Assembly: GCA_023666615.1 (NCBI GenBank)
Contig: JAMPBQ010000001.1
Location: 768,449-832,448 of the forward strand
Direction of reading: 5' to 3'
Source: Clostridium sp.
GTDB lineage: Bacteria; Bacteroidota; Bacteroidia; Bacteroidales; Muribaculaceae
DNA: 64,000 nt
In this document: positions 35,751 to 44,340 of the stretch, in pieces
How the letters are laid out: every line of letters begins with the position of its first letter
Numbering within the stretch: position 1 is the stretch's first letter
Notes under the pieces: model-generated
Databases searched by the model: none
Told to the model about the DNA's origin: nothing
The model's input: the letters and a program-made list of their open reading frames with translations, nothing else
Position numbers and translations under genes: made by a program

Positions 35751-37940
35751 TCACCTCACCTTAAATTTAACGCTTATTTTTCGCCCTTTCTCGGCCTCAG
35801 CGCCGGCGGGAGGGTCTTGCTCGGCGGCGTAGCCCGCTCCCGCCGCATCCATTACGTAGCCTTTATCCTCTATCAGAGCAAGGGCGTCGCGCATGCCAAG
35901 CCCAATGACATTTGGCACCTTTCCGACCTGCAAATCCTGCTCAGGATATTTGAATTGGCGTGTGCGGGCTGACTCTATGTATCCCCTCACGGCATTGTGC
36001 TGCGAAGGCGCGCTGGCATAGAGAGTGGGCACAGTGCCGGGATTTGATGCCTCTTTGTAGTCGGCAAAGCGCCCGAGCATGCCGTGGGAGTACATCTTCA
36101 TGGCCACATTCTTCACCACTCTGCCCGACGACATTGCCGCGCTGCGTGTGAGCGGAGCGTCGGATATCACGGTTATGCAAGTGTATTTCGGGTCTTCATA
36201 TGGGAATATGCCGCAGAATGACAGACGGTAGTGGCCGGCATTGTATCCACCCGCACCCTTTATTATTTGTCCCGTGGCCTCATCGCGCTTGCTCTCATTG
36301 GCTATGATGCAAGTGCCTGTCTTGCCTATCACATGCACAGTGTCGTTTCGCAGGGTTTTCGCCGTGCCTCCCTCTCCATACACCACTCCGTGTATCATGT
36401 CAAGAAGTATCTTGGCGTTGCGCTGCGAGCATATGCTGTCGCGCACATAACTGATGGGGTTGTCCTCTATGGTGCCGTCGGGGTGTATGTAAGATTGCAC
36501 TATGCGCGGGCGCACAAACTTTCCCTTGTTCGCCACGGCATTGTAGATGGCGCACGTGTAAAGGGGAGGTATCATAGTGCTGTAGCCATAAGCCATCCTC
36601 GAAAGCGAAACGCGTCCGCCGGCCCTGGGGTCAAGCGTTGGAAAATAAGGCTTTCTCTCTCCGTGCATGCCGGTGTTGAAGCGATCAAAGAATCCCATCG
36701 CGGCCAGTCGGTCGCGGAATCCGTTGAGGTTGTTTTCATATCGCGGGCATATAAGCTTGGCCATGCCTATGTTGGAGGAATATTCAATGAATCTCCCCAC
36801 TTCAAGATACGCGGGCGAATGCGTGTCGGTGATGGGCTTTCCCCCGGCGTATTTGAAGCTGCGCCCTATCGGGAAGCTGCGGCTAAGCGGGAAGGCGTAT
36901 CCGTCCTCAAGAGCCGGCACCATTGAAATCACCTTCATCACCGAGCCGGGCTCGTAGGCCTGCACCGCATAGTTGCGGGCCTCTATGTATTTCCCCGTCT
37001 TGGGGTCCAATTCAAGGTTGGATATGGCTTTGATGTCGCCGGTGGCCACTTCCATCAGAAGGCATGTTCCCCACTGCGCCTGGTATTCTTGGAGAATAGA
37101 CTTCAGCTCTCCCTCCACGATATCCTGCATCTCAATGTTGATGGTGGTGCGCAAGGTAAGACCGTTCACCGCAGGCTTCTCCACCCAATTCTCCATTTTC
37201 CTCGTCAGAGGCACAAGCTTCTGCGTGCCCATCTCGCCCTGAAGCATGTCATTGAGGGCATATTCCAGGCCGGAATATCCGGCAAGGACGGGAATTGAAT
37301 CATAAGGACCGCATTCACCTTGGTATCTTGGCATCATGCGCGTGTTGCAGCGTCCAATGCTCAAGGTGGCCATCTCGCCGTAGGGATAAAGGCGCGTCTC
37401 AGTCTGGAAATATGTCAGCCCATGCGCGTATTTGCGCTTGAATTTCTTGAAGAACGGAAATTTAAGCATCCTTTGGTATTCAGAGATGTTCCTCCCCTTG
37501 AGTATCACCTTTGTCTTGCGCTCTTCCCTCTTTGGGGCAAGGGGCTTGGCCAGGAATTCCTTCCACTCCGCCTTTGTGCGCATGGGGTAATAATATGCCA
37601 TTGAATCGCACAGGGAGTCAAGGCACTGCACAAAGAATGTATCGTTTCTTGCGTTGCTGCGGTAGTCGATGGCTATGTCGCAAACCTTCAGGGTTGTGGC
37701 CAGCAAAGTGCCGTCGTCAGCCAGGATGTCGCCGCGCCGCGGCTTCTCATAGCTCAGGCGCGTAAGGGCCTTTTCCGCCTTCTTGTTCCAATGATGGGAT
37801 TCCACCACAGTGTTTTTTACGGCATTGTAGGATATGGCGATGCAAAGGCCTATGATGATCAGCGACACCATGCCGTAGCGCCATATTATCTGCGCGCGCT
37901 TATTCTTATTGAGCTTACTTTTCTTGCTGTCTTTATCCAC
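35751..37940 (-). CDS. ftsI: Septal transpeptidase FtsI (PBP2/PBP3 type) with PASTA domain
   Basis: 729 residues. Short cytoplasmic Lys-rich N terminus, one membrane helix (about 22-42), a periplasmic dimerisation domain with RRGDILADDGTLLATT, then the penicillin-binding transpeptidase domain. Catalytic Ser near 333 in EPGSVMK, SxN as YSSNIG near 395 and KTG in VIGKTGTC near 540. A C-terminal PASTA domain (VPNVIGLGMRDALALIEDKGY to the end) follows, unlike E. coli FtsI but as in other Bacteroidota. It crosslinks septal peptidoglycan with FtsW. Gap to ftsL is 60 bases. Confidence 0.96.
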   Translation of the reverse strand: MDKDSKKSKLNKNKRAQIIWRYGMVSLIIIGLCIAISYNAVKNTVVESHHWNKKAEKALTRLSYEKPRRGDILADDGTLLATTLKVCDIAIDYRSNARNDTFFVQCLDSLCDSMAYYYPMRTKAEWKEFLAKPLAPKREERKTKVILKGRNISEYQRMLKFPFFKKFKRKYAHGLTYFQTETRLYPYGEMATLSIGRCNTRMMPRYQGECGPYDSIPVLAGYSGLEYALNDMLQGEMGTQKLVPLTRKMENWVEKPAVNGLTLRTTINIEMQDIVEGELKSILQEYQAQWGTCLLMEVATGDIKAISNLELDPKTGKYIEARNYAVQAYEPGSVMKVISMVPALEDGYAFPLSRSFPIGRSFKYAGGKPITDTHSPAYLEVGRFIEYSSNIGMAKLICPRYENNLNGFRDRLAAMGFFDRFNTGMHGERKPYFPTLDPRAGGRVSLSRMAYGYSTMIPPLYTCAIYNAVANKGKFVRPRIVQSYIHPDGTIEDNPISYVRDSICSQRNAKILLDMIHGVVYGEGGTAKTLRNDTVHVIGKTGTCIIANESKRDEATGQIIKGAGGYNAGHYRLSFCGIFPYEDPKYTCITVISDAPLTRSAAMSSGRVVKNVAMKMYSHGMLGRFADYKEASNPGTVPTLYASAPSQHNAVRGYIESARTRQFKYPEQDLQVGKVPNVIGLGMRDALALIEDKGYVMDAAGAGYAAEQDPPAGAEAEKGRKISVKFKVR

Positions 37941-38000
37941 GAGATTAAAGGAATGAAAGGTTTAAAAAAACAACTTGTTTCTCCAATGCCCAAGCCAAAA

Positions 38001-38405
38001 CTAATAGCTCAGCTTAAACGGCGGAGTGCGCTGCTTTAGCAGCGGCAGGCCTATTGAATCAATGCGATGCTGCATCACTGATTCGCGCGTGTTGCTGCGG
38101 TAGATGCCTCTTTCCCGCAGGCTCTTCGACTTCACTATGGCAAGCTCGCGCTCCAGCGTGCGTATCTCCTCCATCTTGGTCATGCATTCATATTTCGACG
38201 TTATGTACGCCATAAGAAGGGCAATGACAATGAAGATGGTGAACTTATTCTTCTTGAAGAACGTGCTTGACACAACATCGCCAAAAATGAGATGACGGGA
38301 AATCTTCACCACCTCTTTCTTGGCGGCTGACCTCTTCTTAGTATTTTTCTTTTCTTCCGGCATCTTTTCTGACATGCATTTTTCTTTTTCACAGCTTTTC
38401 TCCAA
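38001..38405 (-). CDS. ftsL: FtsL-like small division protein
   Basis: 134 residues: a Lys/Glu-rich cytoplasmic N terminus of about 55 residues, one membrane helix (FTIFIVIALLMAYITSKY), then a short periplasmic coiled coil (MTKMEEIRTLERELAIVKSKSL). This size and topology, and the location between rsmH and ftsI, identify it as FtsL or the Bacteroidota equivalent (FtsL-like family); sequence alone would not. It acts with FtsQ and FtsB-type proteins to activate FtsWI. The start overlaps rsmH by 17 bases. Confidence 0.82.
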   Translation of the reverse strand: MEKSCEKEKCMSEKMPEEKKNTKKRSAAKKEVVKISRHLIFGDVVSSTFFKKNKFTIFIVIALLMAYITSKYECMTKMEEIRTLERELAIVKSKSLRERGIYRSNTRESVMQHRIDSIGLPLLKQRTPPFKLSY

Positions 38406-39306
38406 CCCTCAGCTTTGCGCTGCGGCTGCGCGGGTTGCGCTCCACTTCCTCAGGCGAAGGGGTGATTGGCTTGCTTCCCATCAATTTCATGGGCGAGAGA
38501 ATGCGCCCGTAGAAGTCTTTTTCTATCTTTCCTTCAAAATTGCCTGCGCGCATGAAGTTCTTCACCAGCCTGTCCTCGAGAGAGTGATAGGTGATGATGG
38601 CGAGGCGTCCGCCGGGCCGCAGCATGCAACATGCCTGCTCCAGGAATTGCTTGAGGGCGTCAAGCTCGTTGTTAACGGCTATGCGCAGCGACTGGAACAC
38701 CTGGGCCAATTCCTTCTTCTCTTGTTTCGGATTTATGAAGGGCTTCAGCACCTCCAGAAGCGCCTCCACAGTATCGATTGGAGCCTCAACACGCTTGCGC
38801 GCAAGAGCCGACGCTATTTTGCGCGCATTTTTCATCTCTCCATAGAGATACAGCATGTCGGCAAGCTCTTGCTCCGATGATTTCGCTATCAACTCGGCGG
38901 CGGTGAGGGGCGCGCGCTGATTCATGCGCATGTCCAAGGGGCCCTCAAATCGGAATGAGAATCCGCGCTTGGCGTCGTCAAAATGGTGAAACGATACGCC
39001 AAGGTCGGCAAGGATGCCGTCGACCTGCCCCTGCTCCACTCCATAGAACCTCAAAAAATTGGCAAGGAAGCGGAAATTGCCATGCACGAGTGTGAGGCGT
39101 TCGTCGGGCTCGGCCCTTTCAATGGCCTCAATGTCCTGGTCGAACGATAAAAGCCTCCCTTGGCCCGGCTCAAGCCTTGCCAAAATGGCGCGTGAATGTC
39201 CGCCGCCGCCAAATGTGGCGTCAACGTACGTGCCGCCCGGCTTTATGTCGAGAGCCGAAAGGGCTTCAGGCAAGAGGGCCGGTATGTGGTAAACTTCTTC
39301 GTTCAT
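38389..39306 (-). CDS. rsmH: 16S rRNA m4C1402 methyltransferase RsmH
   Basis: 305 residues. YVDATFGGGGHSRAIL is the SAM-binding loop near residue 32; LADLGVSFHHFDDAKRGFSFR and the terminal NPRSRSAKLRVGEKL are family hallmarks. It methylates N4 of C1402 in 16S rRNA. In most dcw clusters it follows mraZ; here nothing coding lies between it and the next gene upstream (ribF), so rsmH is the first gene of the cluster. The C terminus overlaps ftsL by 17 bases. Confidence 0.97.
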   Translation of the reverse strand: MNEEVYHIPALLPEALSALDIKPGGTYVDATFGGGGHSRAILARLEPGQGRLLSFDQDIEAIERAEPDERLTLVHGNFRFLANFLRFYGVEQGQVDGILADLGVSFHHFDDAKRGFSFRFEGPLDMRMNQRAPLTAAELIAKSSEQELADMLYLYGEMKNARKIASALARKRVEAPIDTVEALLEVLKPFINPKQEKKELAQVFQSLRIAVNNELDALKQFLEQACCMLRPGGRLAIITYHSLEDRLVKNFMRAGNFEGKIEKDFYGRILSPMKLMGSKPITPSPEEVERNPRSRSAKLRVGEKL

Positions 39307-39359
39307 TGATGGTTACTAATTTTTTTCAGGCAAATCCAAGCCTGCTATTGTTCAGAATA

Positions 39360-39367
39360 CAAAGGTA
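39360..39367 (-). promoter_or_regulatory. Probable -7 element of the dcw cluster
   Basis: Minus-strand TACCTTTG matches TAnnTTTG, predicting a start near 39353 and a leader of about 47 bases before rsmH. A second candidate, TAAATTTG, is at 39448-39455. Neither has a perfect TTTG at 19-21 bases. The remaining AT-rich sequence 39307-39574 contains no gene. Confidence 0.45.
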
Positions 39368-39505
39368 CAGCTTTTTCCTTACACAATTTACATTGCAAAA
39401 CATATTTTTTCAAAAAAATTATCTACATTTATGCAATAAATTGATTGCAAATTTATTAAAAATTTACAATCGTAAATAGAATTTTGGTTGTTTTTTCTTT
39501 TGGTC

Positions 39506-39566
39506 AAATTGTCAATTTGTCATATTGTCATATTGTCATTTTGACAATTTGACAAAATGACAATTT
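39506..39566. repeat. 8-base iterons in two orientations between ribF and rsmH
   Basis: TTGTCA occurs at 39509, 39517, 39525 and 39533 (8-base period). Its complement TGACAA occurs at 39542, 39550 and 39558 (same period). Together they form a 25-base inverted repeat (39506-39530 with 39542-39566) with 23 of 25 positions paired and an 11-base loop. The element starts nine bases after the ribF stop and lies upstream of the dcw promoter region. On the plus strand it is followed by TTTTTATTTTT. It may be a terminator-like structure or an array of binding sites. Confidence 0.65.
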
Positions 39567-39574
39567 TTATTTTT

Positions 39575-40462
39575 CTATATTCCCTTTTGGATTTCCTGGA
39601 GATCGCAGCGCAGCTGCGCGCGCAGCTCGTCCAAAGACGCGAATCGCCTTTCATCGCGCAGCCTCCGCAGGAAAAGCACCTCTATTTCTTTTCCGTAAAG
39701 GTCGCCGCTGAATCCAATCACATGCGTTTCTATCGTCGGGGCAAGCCCTTGCCCTATGGTAGGGCGCACGCCTATGTTGGTCATTGCCTTCCACTCTTTC
39801 CCGTCTATTATGGCTATGCACGCGTATGCGCCGCGCTCGGGTATCAAGGCATTGTCAAGCTTTGGCCTTACGTTGGCGGTGGGGAAGCCTATGGTGCGGC
39901 CTATCCGCCTCCCCGCTTCCACTGCGCCGGTGATGGAATAAGGACGGCCGAGCATCGCGTTGGCTTGGCAAATGTTTCCCAAAATCAGCTCTTGGCGTAT
40001 TAAGGATGAGCACACAGGCCTATCCATGCCCTCAAGCATCTCGCATCGCGCGCGCTCCACTTCAATCCCCAACTCTTTTCCTATCCGCTTGTAATCTTCA
40101 ATATCCGACAATCCGTCAGAGCCAAAACGGTGGTTGAATCCTATCATCCAGGCCTTTATCCCCATTCGCTCTGACATTTCTCGCATAAACTCCCTTGCTG
40201 TGAGCCTGCGCAATTCTTCTGTAAAGTCAAGAGCCACCGCGCGGTCAGCCCCGGCCTGCAGAAGATATTCTATTTTCTTTTCCGGCGATGTGAGCAGCTT
40301 AGGGGCCTTATCGGGACAAATCAGCCGCAAAGGATGGTCGGAAAACGTGATGATGCCGGCCTCCAATCCACGCTCTTTGGCAAAATGCCCCAACTGGTGC
40401 ACCAGCGACTGATGCCCCAGATGCACTCCATCAAACATGCCTACCGCTACCGCCGCGCCCAT
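39575..40462 (-). CDS. ribF: Bifunctional riboflavin kinase / FAD synthetase
   Basis: 295 residues. FAD-synthetase domain first, with VGMFDGVHLGHQSLV at residues 6-20 (nucleotidyltransferase GxFDGxHxGH). The riboflavin kinase domain follows with PYSITGAVEAGRRIGRTIGFPTANV near 172-196, and TIETHVIGFSGDLYGKEI with the conserved Glu. It makes FMN and FAD from riboflavin and ATP. The protein begins almost directly at the first strand, so it is about ten to fifteen residues shorter at the N terminus than most homologues. It lies 12 bases after the HAD gene, last in the nadA-ribF run. Confidence 0.95.
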   Translation of the reverse strand: MGAAVAVGMFDGVHLGHQSLVHQLGHFAKERGLEAGIITFSDHPLRLICPDKAPKLLTSPEKKIEYLLQAGADRAVALDFTEELRRLTAREFMREMSERMGIKAWMIGFNHRFGSDGLSDIEDYKRIGKELGIEVERARCEMLEGMDRPVCSSLIRQELILGNICQANAMLGRPYSITGAVEAGRRIGRTIGFPTANVRPKLDNALIPERGAYACIAIIDGKEWKAMTNIGVRPTIGQGLAPTIETHVIGFSGDLYGKEIEVLFLRRLRDERRFASLDELRAQLRCDLQEIQKGI

Positions 40463-40474
40463 ATTCTCCTCAAA

Positions 40475-41098
40475 TCACTTTATGCCCATCTTTGCCAGCT
40501 CATCGCAAAACTCCACGCCGGGCTTTATATGCAAGCCATGGAATCCCAAGGCTTGGGCGGCTTTGACATTGTCCAGAGAATCATCCAAAAACAGCGTTTC
40601 CTCCGGCTTGATGCCAAGATGATCCTCCGCATACTTGAATATGGCGGCGCCGGGCTTCAGCGCCTTTGCCTCAAACGATGTGACTATGCCATCAAAATAC
40701 TCCTGCGCGCAAAGGCCGTCTTTTCTGAATTCCGAGGCTATCTTATCGTTCCACATTATGGGATTTGTATTGCTGAGCAGGTATATTCCATAATGCCGGC
40801 GCAGCGATTGCAGCTGGCGCAGGCGCTCAACGGGGATGCCCACCAAAAACTTCATAAAGGCCGAGTCAATCTCCCTATCCGTCAGATCCGAATTTCCGAT
40901 TATCCCGCGCACGCAGTCATGAAATTGCTCGGGGGTAATCTTTCCTTCCTCTATTTCCATGAATGGCCCTTGCTGGGAGTACTCGCCAAAGAATTTGCCG
41001 GTGTCGTCCAGTCCAAGTTCAACAAACGCTTCTTCGCATGCCGACCTCTTTAGTTCCATTATCACGCCTCCAAGGTCGAATAGGAGATTCTTTATCAT
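40475..41098 (-). CDS. HAD-family phosphatase
   Basis: 207 residues, haloacid dehalogenase-like hydrolase: motif I LLFDLGGVIMEL at residues 5-16, motif II LLSNTNPI near 108, motif III Lys near 140 and motif IV FLDDSLDNVKAAQALG near 172. The first Asp is the nucleophile, but the second Asp of the usual DxD is Gly, as in the epoxide-hydrolase/YihX-type (alpha-D-glucose-1-phosphate phosphatase-like) subgroup. Substrate unknown; sugar phosphates or FMN are possible given ribF next door, but this is only inference. Confidence 0.85.
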   Translation of the reverse strand: MIKNLLFDLGGVIMELKRSACEEAFVELGLDDTGKFFGEYSQQGPFMEIEEGKITPEQFHDCVRGIIGNSDLTDREIDSAFMKFLVGIPVERLRQLQSLRRHYGIYLLSNTNPIMWNDKIASEFRKDGLCAQEYFDGIVTSFEAKALKPGAAIFKYAEDHLGIKPEETLFLDDSLDNVKAAQALGFHGLHIKPGVEFCDELAKMGIK

Positions 41099-41103
41099 AA
41101 TTG

Positions 41104-42291
41104 TCAGTTCTTAGTTAGGGAGTTGAAAAGTCCTATATATTTTTTTGCCACTGCGCAGGCCGAGAATTTGTCCTCCACGCTTTGCCTCAGCTTTTGCACG
41201 CATATGCCACTGTTTAGCGCCCACTTTATTCCCTCGGCAAGGTCATGCGCTGAAGGATATTGAGCAATGTAGCCTGTGGATAGATGCTCCACAATGTCGG
41301 CTTGCCCTCCTTGGCCGAATGTCACCGGGATGCAACCCGAGGCCATGCCTTCAATCAATGTGCCGGGAAGGGTTTCATACATTGACGATGAAAGCACAAT
41401 GTCGGCCCCGGAATATATCTCAGCTATCTTGCCTTGGTCTGAAATCGGACCAAGCCATTCTTTTTCCGCCTTAAGCCTTTCAAGGATGCTTTCATCCTTT
41501 AATCCGCCAAAGAGCTTGACTTTTATCCCTGGCACCATGTTAAGGGCGTCTATCGCCAGGTCTAATCTCTTTATTGGATCGTCAAGCCGCGCCGCGCCCA
41601 TCACCACTGTGTTTCCATGCTTTTCCCCTATATGGAAATCTTTTGTGCGGAACACATTCGGGATAACGCTTACGCTCTGACTTGACAAAAGCGAGCTTTC
41701 TCGGCTTTTCTCGGCAAGCCAATTGCTGACAGCCACAAATGCTATCTTTTTTTTGCCGTAAAGGTTTGCTTTCCTTCTTTGCGTTGTCGTAGACAAATCT
41801 TTTGCGGCATGACTTCCAAGCACGGGGCATGCTGAGCATTCTCCAGCATATTTGCGGCATTCACCGGCATGGTGGCATACGCCGGTGAGGCACCACATGT
41901 CATGCATCACCCATACAGTCGGAGCCTCTATCTTTGATATTTCATTAAGGGAGATCATGCCTTGGTTCACCCAGGCCAAAACCACAACATCAGCTTCTCT
42001 CACCAGCGGATGCTTGCTCAGCGGCAGGCCGCAATTGGCTATCGACGCCTGGAACAGCCGCTTTTTGCTGAATCCATTCGACGCGAATATGCGCAGGTGC
42101 TCTTCCAAAAAGCACATTTTGCGCAGCCATTCAGGCCCGGCCTTCTCCACATAGGGCGAATTGCCTTCCTTGCGCATAACGAGCATGCGGGCGTCAACCC
42201 CCTGCTCCCTCAGGGCGCGCAGCAAACGCATCGACACCACTGAGGCGCCGCCTCTGGCATCGCTGTGGTTTATGATAGTTACCTTAAGCAA
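41104..42291 (-). CDS. Glycosyltransferase family 4
   Basis: 395 residues from a TTG start at 42291 (reading MLKVTIINHSDARGGASVVSMRL when initiated with Met); no ATG is available before the preceding gene's stop three bases upstream. N-terminal GT-B domain with HSDARGGASVV, a cysteine cluster CRKYAGECSACP near 145, and a GT4 C-terminal domain with VVMGAARLDDPIKRLDLAIDA and the donor-binding EX7E-type segment SSSMYETLPGTLIEGMASG. It probably adds a sugar to a lipid-linked glycan at the inner membrane. Donor and acceptor are unknown. Confidence 0.85.
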   Translation of the reverse strand: MLKVTIINHSDARGGASVVSMRLLRALREQGVDARMLVMRKEGNSPYVEKAGPEWLRKMCFLEEHLRIFASNGFSKKRLFQASIANCGLPLSKHPLVREADVVVLAWVNQGMISLNEISKIEAPTVWVMHDMWCLTGVCHHAGECRKYAGECSACPVLGSHAAKDLSTTTQRRKANLYGKKKIAFVAVSNWLAEKSRESSLLSSQSVSVIPNVFRTKDFHIGEKHGNTVVMGAARLDDPIKRLDLAIDALNMVPGIKVKLFGGLKDESILERLKAEKEWLGPISDQGKIAEIYSGADIVLSSSMYETLPGTLIEGMASGCIPVTFGQGGQADIVEHLSTGYIAQYPSAHDLAEGIKWALNSGICVQKLRQSVEDKFSACAVAKKYIGLFNSLTKN

Positions 42292-42294
42292 TTT

Positions 42295-42834
42295 TCAAAA
42301 ATGCAGTGAGCGAAGCTCATCCTCTATGTCGTACGTAGACATGCTGCGGCGCAGACGCAAGTCGGATGCGAATCTGTCGGCCGCAGCCGACATGCGGCTG
42401 TCGCTGAAAAAGTCTGAAAGAAAATTATATGTCTTGTTGAATATAATCTCCACCTCGTCCTTTTCAAGAGCGCAGAGGTCAAGGCCTTCATCCTCCACCA
42501 GCGAGTATATGTCGGAAGACAATTCCGACCCCAGCCTATCATTCTTTCCGGCTGTCTTGCGGCACAATATGTTGCCGATGACCATGCCCACAAACATCTG
42601 GTATTGCTTCACAAGCTCATTCCAAGCTATGCGGGCCGACATGCGCGGATTCTGGCTGAAGAAAAATTCCGGGCTGAAAGTTATGGACGAATCGCCTTCT
42701 TCGGCGTCGAGCGTGATGCCGCTTATCATGTCATGCTTGTCCCATGCCGTAAGGGAGATGGCCATGCCGGCCAAGCCGAAGCTCTTGTCCATCTCGTCGA
42801 CGTATATGAATTTTTTCTCTATGCTTTTATCCAT
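42295..42834 (-). CDS. Conserved-looking hypothetical protein
   Basis: 179 residues, no signal peptide, no membrane segment. I do not recognise the family. The sequence is mixed alpha/beta, Asp- and Ser-rich, with a central FSPEFFFSQNPRMSARIAWNELVKQYQMFVG segment and a helical C-terminal half ending RRSMSTYDIEDELRSLHF. It sits inside an operon between lepB (18 bases) and the GT4 gene (three bases), with matching base composition, so it is almost certainly a real gene. No function is proposed. Confidence 0.75.
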   Translation of the reverse strand: MDKSIEKKFIYVDEMDKSFGLAGMAISLTAWDKHDMISGITLDAEEGDSSITFSPEFFFSQNPRMSARIAWNELVKQYQMFVGMVIGNILCRKTAGKNDRLGSELSSDIYSLVEDEGLDLCALEKDEVEIIFNKTYNFLSDFFSDSRMSAAADRFASDLRLRRSMSTYDIEDELRSLHF

Positions 42835-42852
42835 TTTGAATCCTGTTAATGT

Positions 42853-44340
42853 TTACTTGTCGGGATTTGGAGAGCGGAATATGCGATTCCACCTCACGCC
42901 CCCGTTTTCGCGGTCGAAGGAAGCGAGCACCAGAAGCGGACGCCCCACAATGTGGTCCTCAGGCACGAATCCCCAGAACCTTGAATCAAGGGAAAGGTCG
43001 CGGTTGTCGCCCATCATGAAATAATAGTCCATCTTGAAGGTGTATGAATCCATTTCCTTTCCTCCGATGTACAGTTTCCCATTCTCATATTTGGCGTCGG
43101 GATTTCCTTCGTACACTCTGATTGCGCGCTTATAGAGATGCCAATTCCTATCGTTCATCTCCACGCTCATGCCCTTTTTGGGAATCACCACTCCTTGGCT
43201 GCCTCCCCAGTCGGAAAGCGTCCAACCTTGCGATATCTCCTCAGCGAACATCAATTCCAAAGGCTGCTTGCGCACATCAGACACTTTTATGGTCTTTGCC
43301 CCGATGCTTTCCAAATTAGCCTTCATTTCTGAAGTCAGGGGCAGCCAATAGAGATAATTGTACCCGCGCATCAAAGTTCCCGACAATTCGTTGTTGGTGT
43401 CGAGCATCACCACATCCGAAGGAGTGATGCCAAGCTGGTCTATGTACTCCTTGCTTAGGGGCTGGTTTATGCCAACGAAGTATGCGAACTGCACATGCTG
43501 CGGCTGCTTGCGGGCCTCCCCATTGATTGTGATTACGTCATTCACTATCTTGAACGTATCGCCCGGCAGGCCCACGCATCTCTTAACATAGTTGACGCGC
43601 CTGTCCACGGGGCGGTATTTGATGTCGCCAAACCTTGACTTGTCCGCAGTGACCGCAGCCTTGCCGAATTGCTTCACCAGGTCATAGTAGTTGCTTGTCT
43701 CCTCGTACTTTGTGGCTACGGTGTCGCCTGCGGGGAAATTGAACACCACTATGTCATTCTCCTCCACCGAGCGCAGGCCGGGGAGGCGGCGGTAGTCATT
43801 TTCAGGCCAATCAAGGTAGCTGTCTATTCCTAGCTTGGGGATGGTGTTGTGTACCAGTGGAAAGTTGATGGGCGTGATGGGCACTCGCGGCCCATATGTG
43901 ACCTTGTCCACCACCAGGTAATCGCCAGTTAGAAGCGTCTTCTCCAGCGACGAAGAGGGTATCATATAGTTTTGCCCAAGGAAGCCAAACACGAAGTACA
44001 CAAGCACCAGGGCGTACACAATGGCGTCGACCCAGCTCATGGTCTTGCGCACCCACGGCCGCTTGTCCTTCTTCCACCATGTGAAGGGAATGTAGCCGGT
44101 GATGTATATGTCGAAAAGCAATGGATAGAGGAGGAGGAACCAGTAGTTGTTCATCCACACCACCCACGCGAAGAATATGAGCGATACAACGCCAAAGCGT
44201 ATCCAGCGGCTTTTGGTGTTGTCCTTCACCCTGCGCAAGAAGCCCTCTTTGAAGGATTCATTCTTCTTTGCATCGCCAGCGTACATCACGGCGCCCTTTG
44301 TAGCGGGGGTGGCCATCACCTTTTCTCTTTTTTCTTTCAT
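42853..44340 (-). CDS. lepB: Signal peptidase I, long Bacteroidota form
   Basis: 495 residues from the ATG at 44340, which overlaps the leuS stop (ATGA); a second ATG at 44316 with AAAAGGTG just upstream is an equally possible start. Three hydrophobic segments (about 48-85 and 103-123) precede the catalytic region. The nucleophile is Ser131 in [21 protein letters not shown] and the general base Lys lies in [16 protein letters not shown]. The [27 protein letters not shown] block near the end is also present. It releases exported proteins by cutting signal peptides on the periplasmic face. A large insert between the Lys block and the MGDNR block (about 180 residues) accounts for the length. Confidence 0.95.
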   Translation of the reverse strand: MKEKREKVMATPATKGAVMYAGDAKKNESFKEGFLRRVKDNTKSRWIRFGVVSLIFFAWVVWMNNYWFLLLYPLLFDIYITGYIPFTWWKKDKRPWVRKTMSWVDAIVYALVLVYFVFGFLGQNYMIPSSSLEKTLLTGDYLVVDKVTYGPRVPITPINFPLVHNTIPKLGIDSYLDWPENDYRRLPGLRSVEENDIVVFNFPAGDTVATKYEETSNYYDLVKQFGKAAVTADKSRFGDIKYRPVDRRVNYVKRCVGLPGDTFKIVNDVITINGEARKQPQHVQFAYFVGINQPLSKEYIDQLGITPSDVVMLDTNNELSGTLMRGYNYLYWLPLTSEMKANLESIGAKTIKVSDVRKQPLELMFAEEISQGWTLSDWGGSQGVVIPKKGMSVEMNDRNWHLYKRAIRVYEGNPDAKYENGKLYIGGKEMDSYTFKMDYYFMMGDNRDLSLDSRFWGFVPEDHIVGRPLLVLASFDRENGGVRWNRIFRSPNPDK

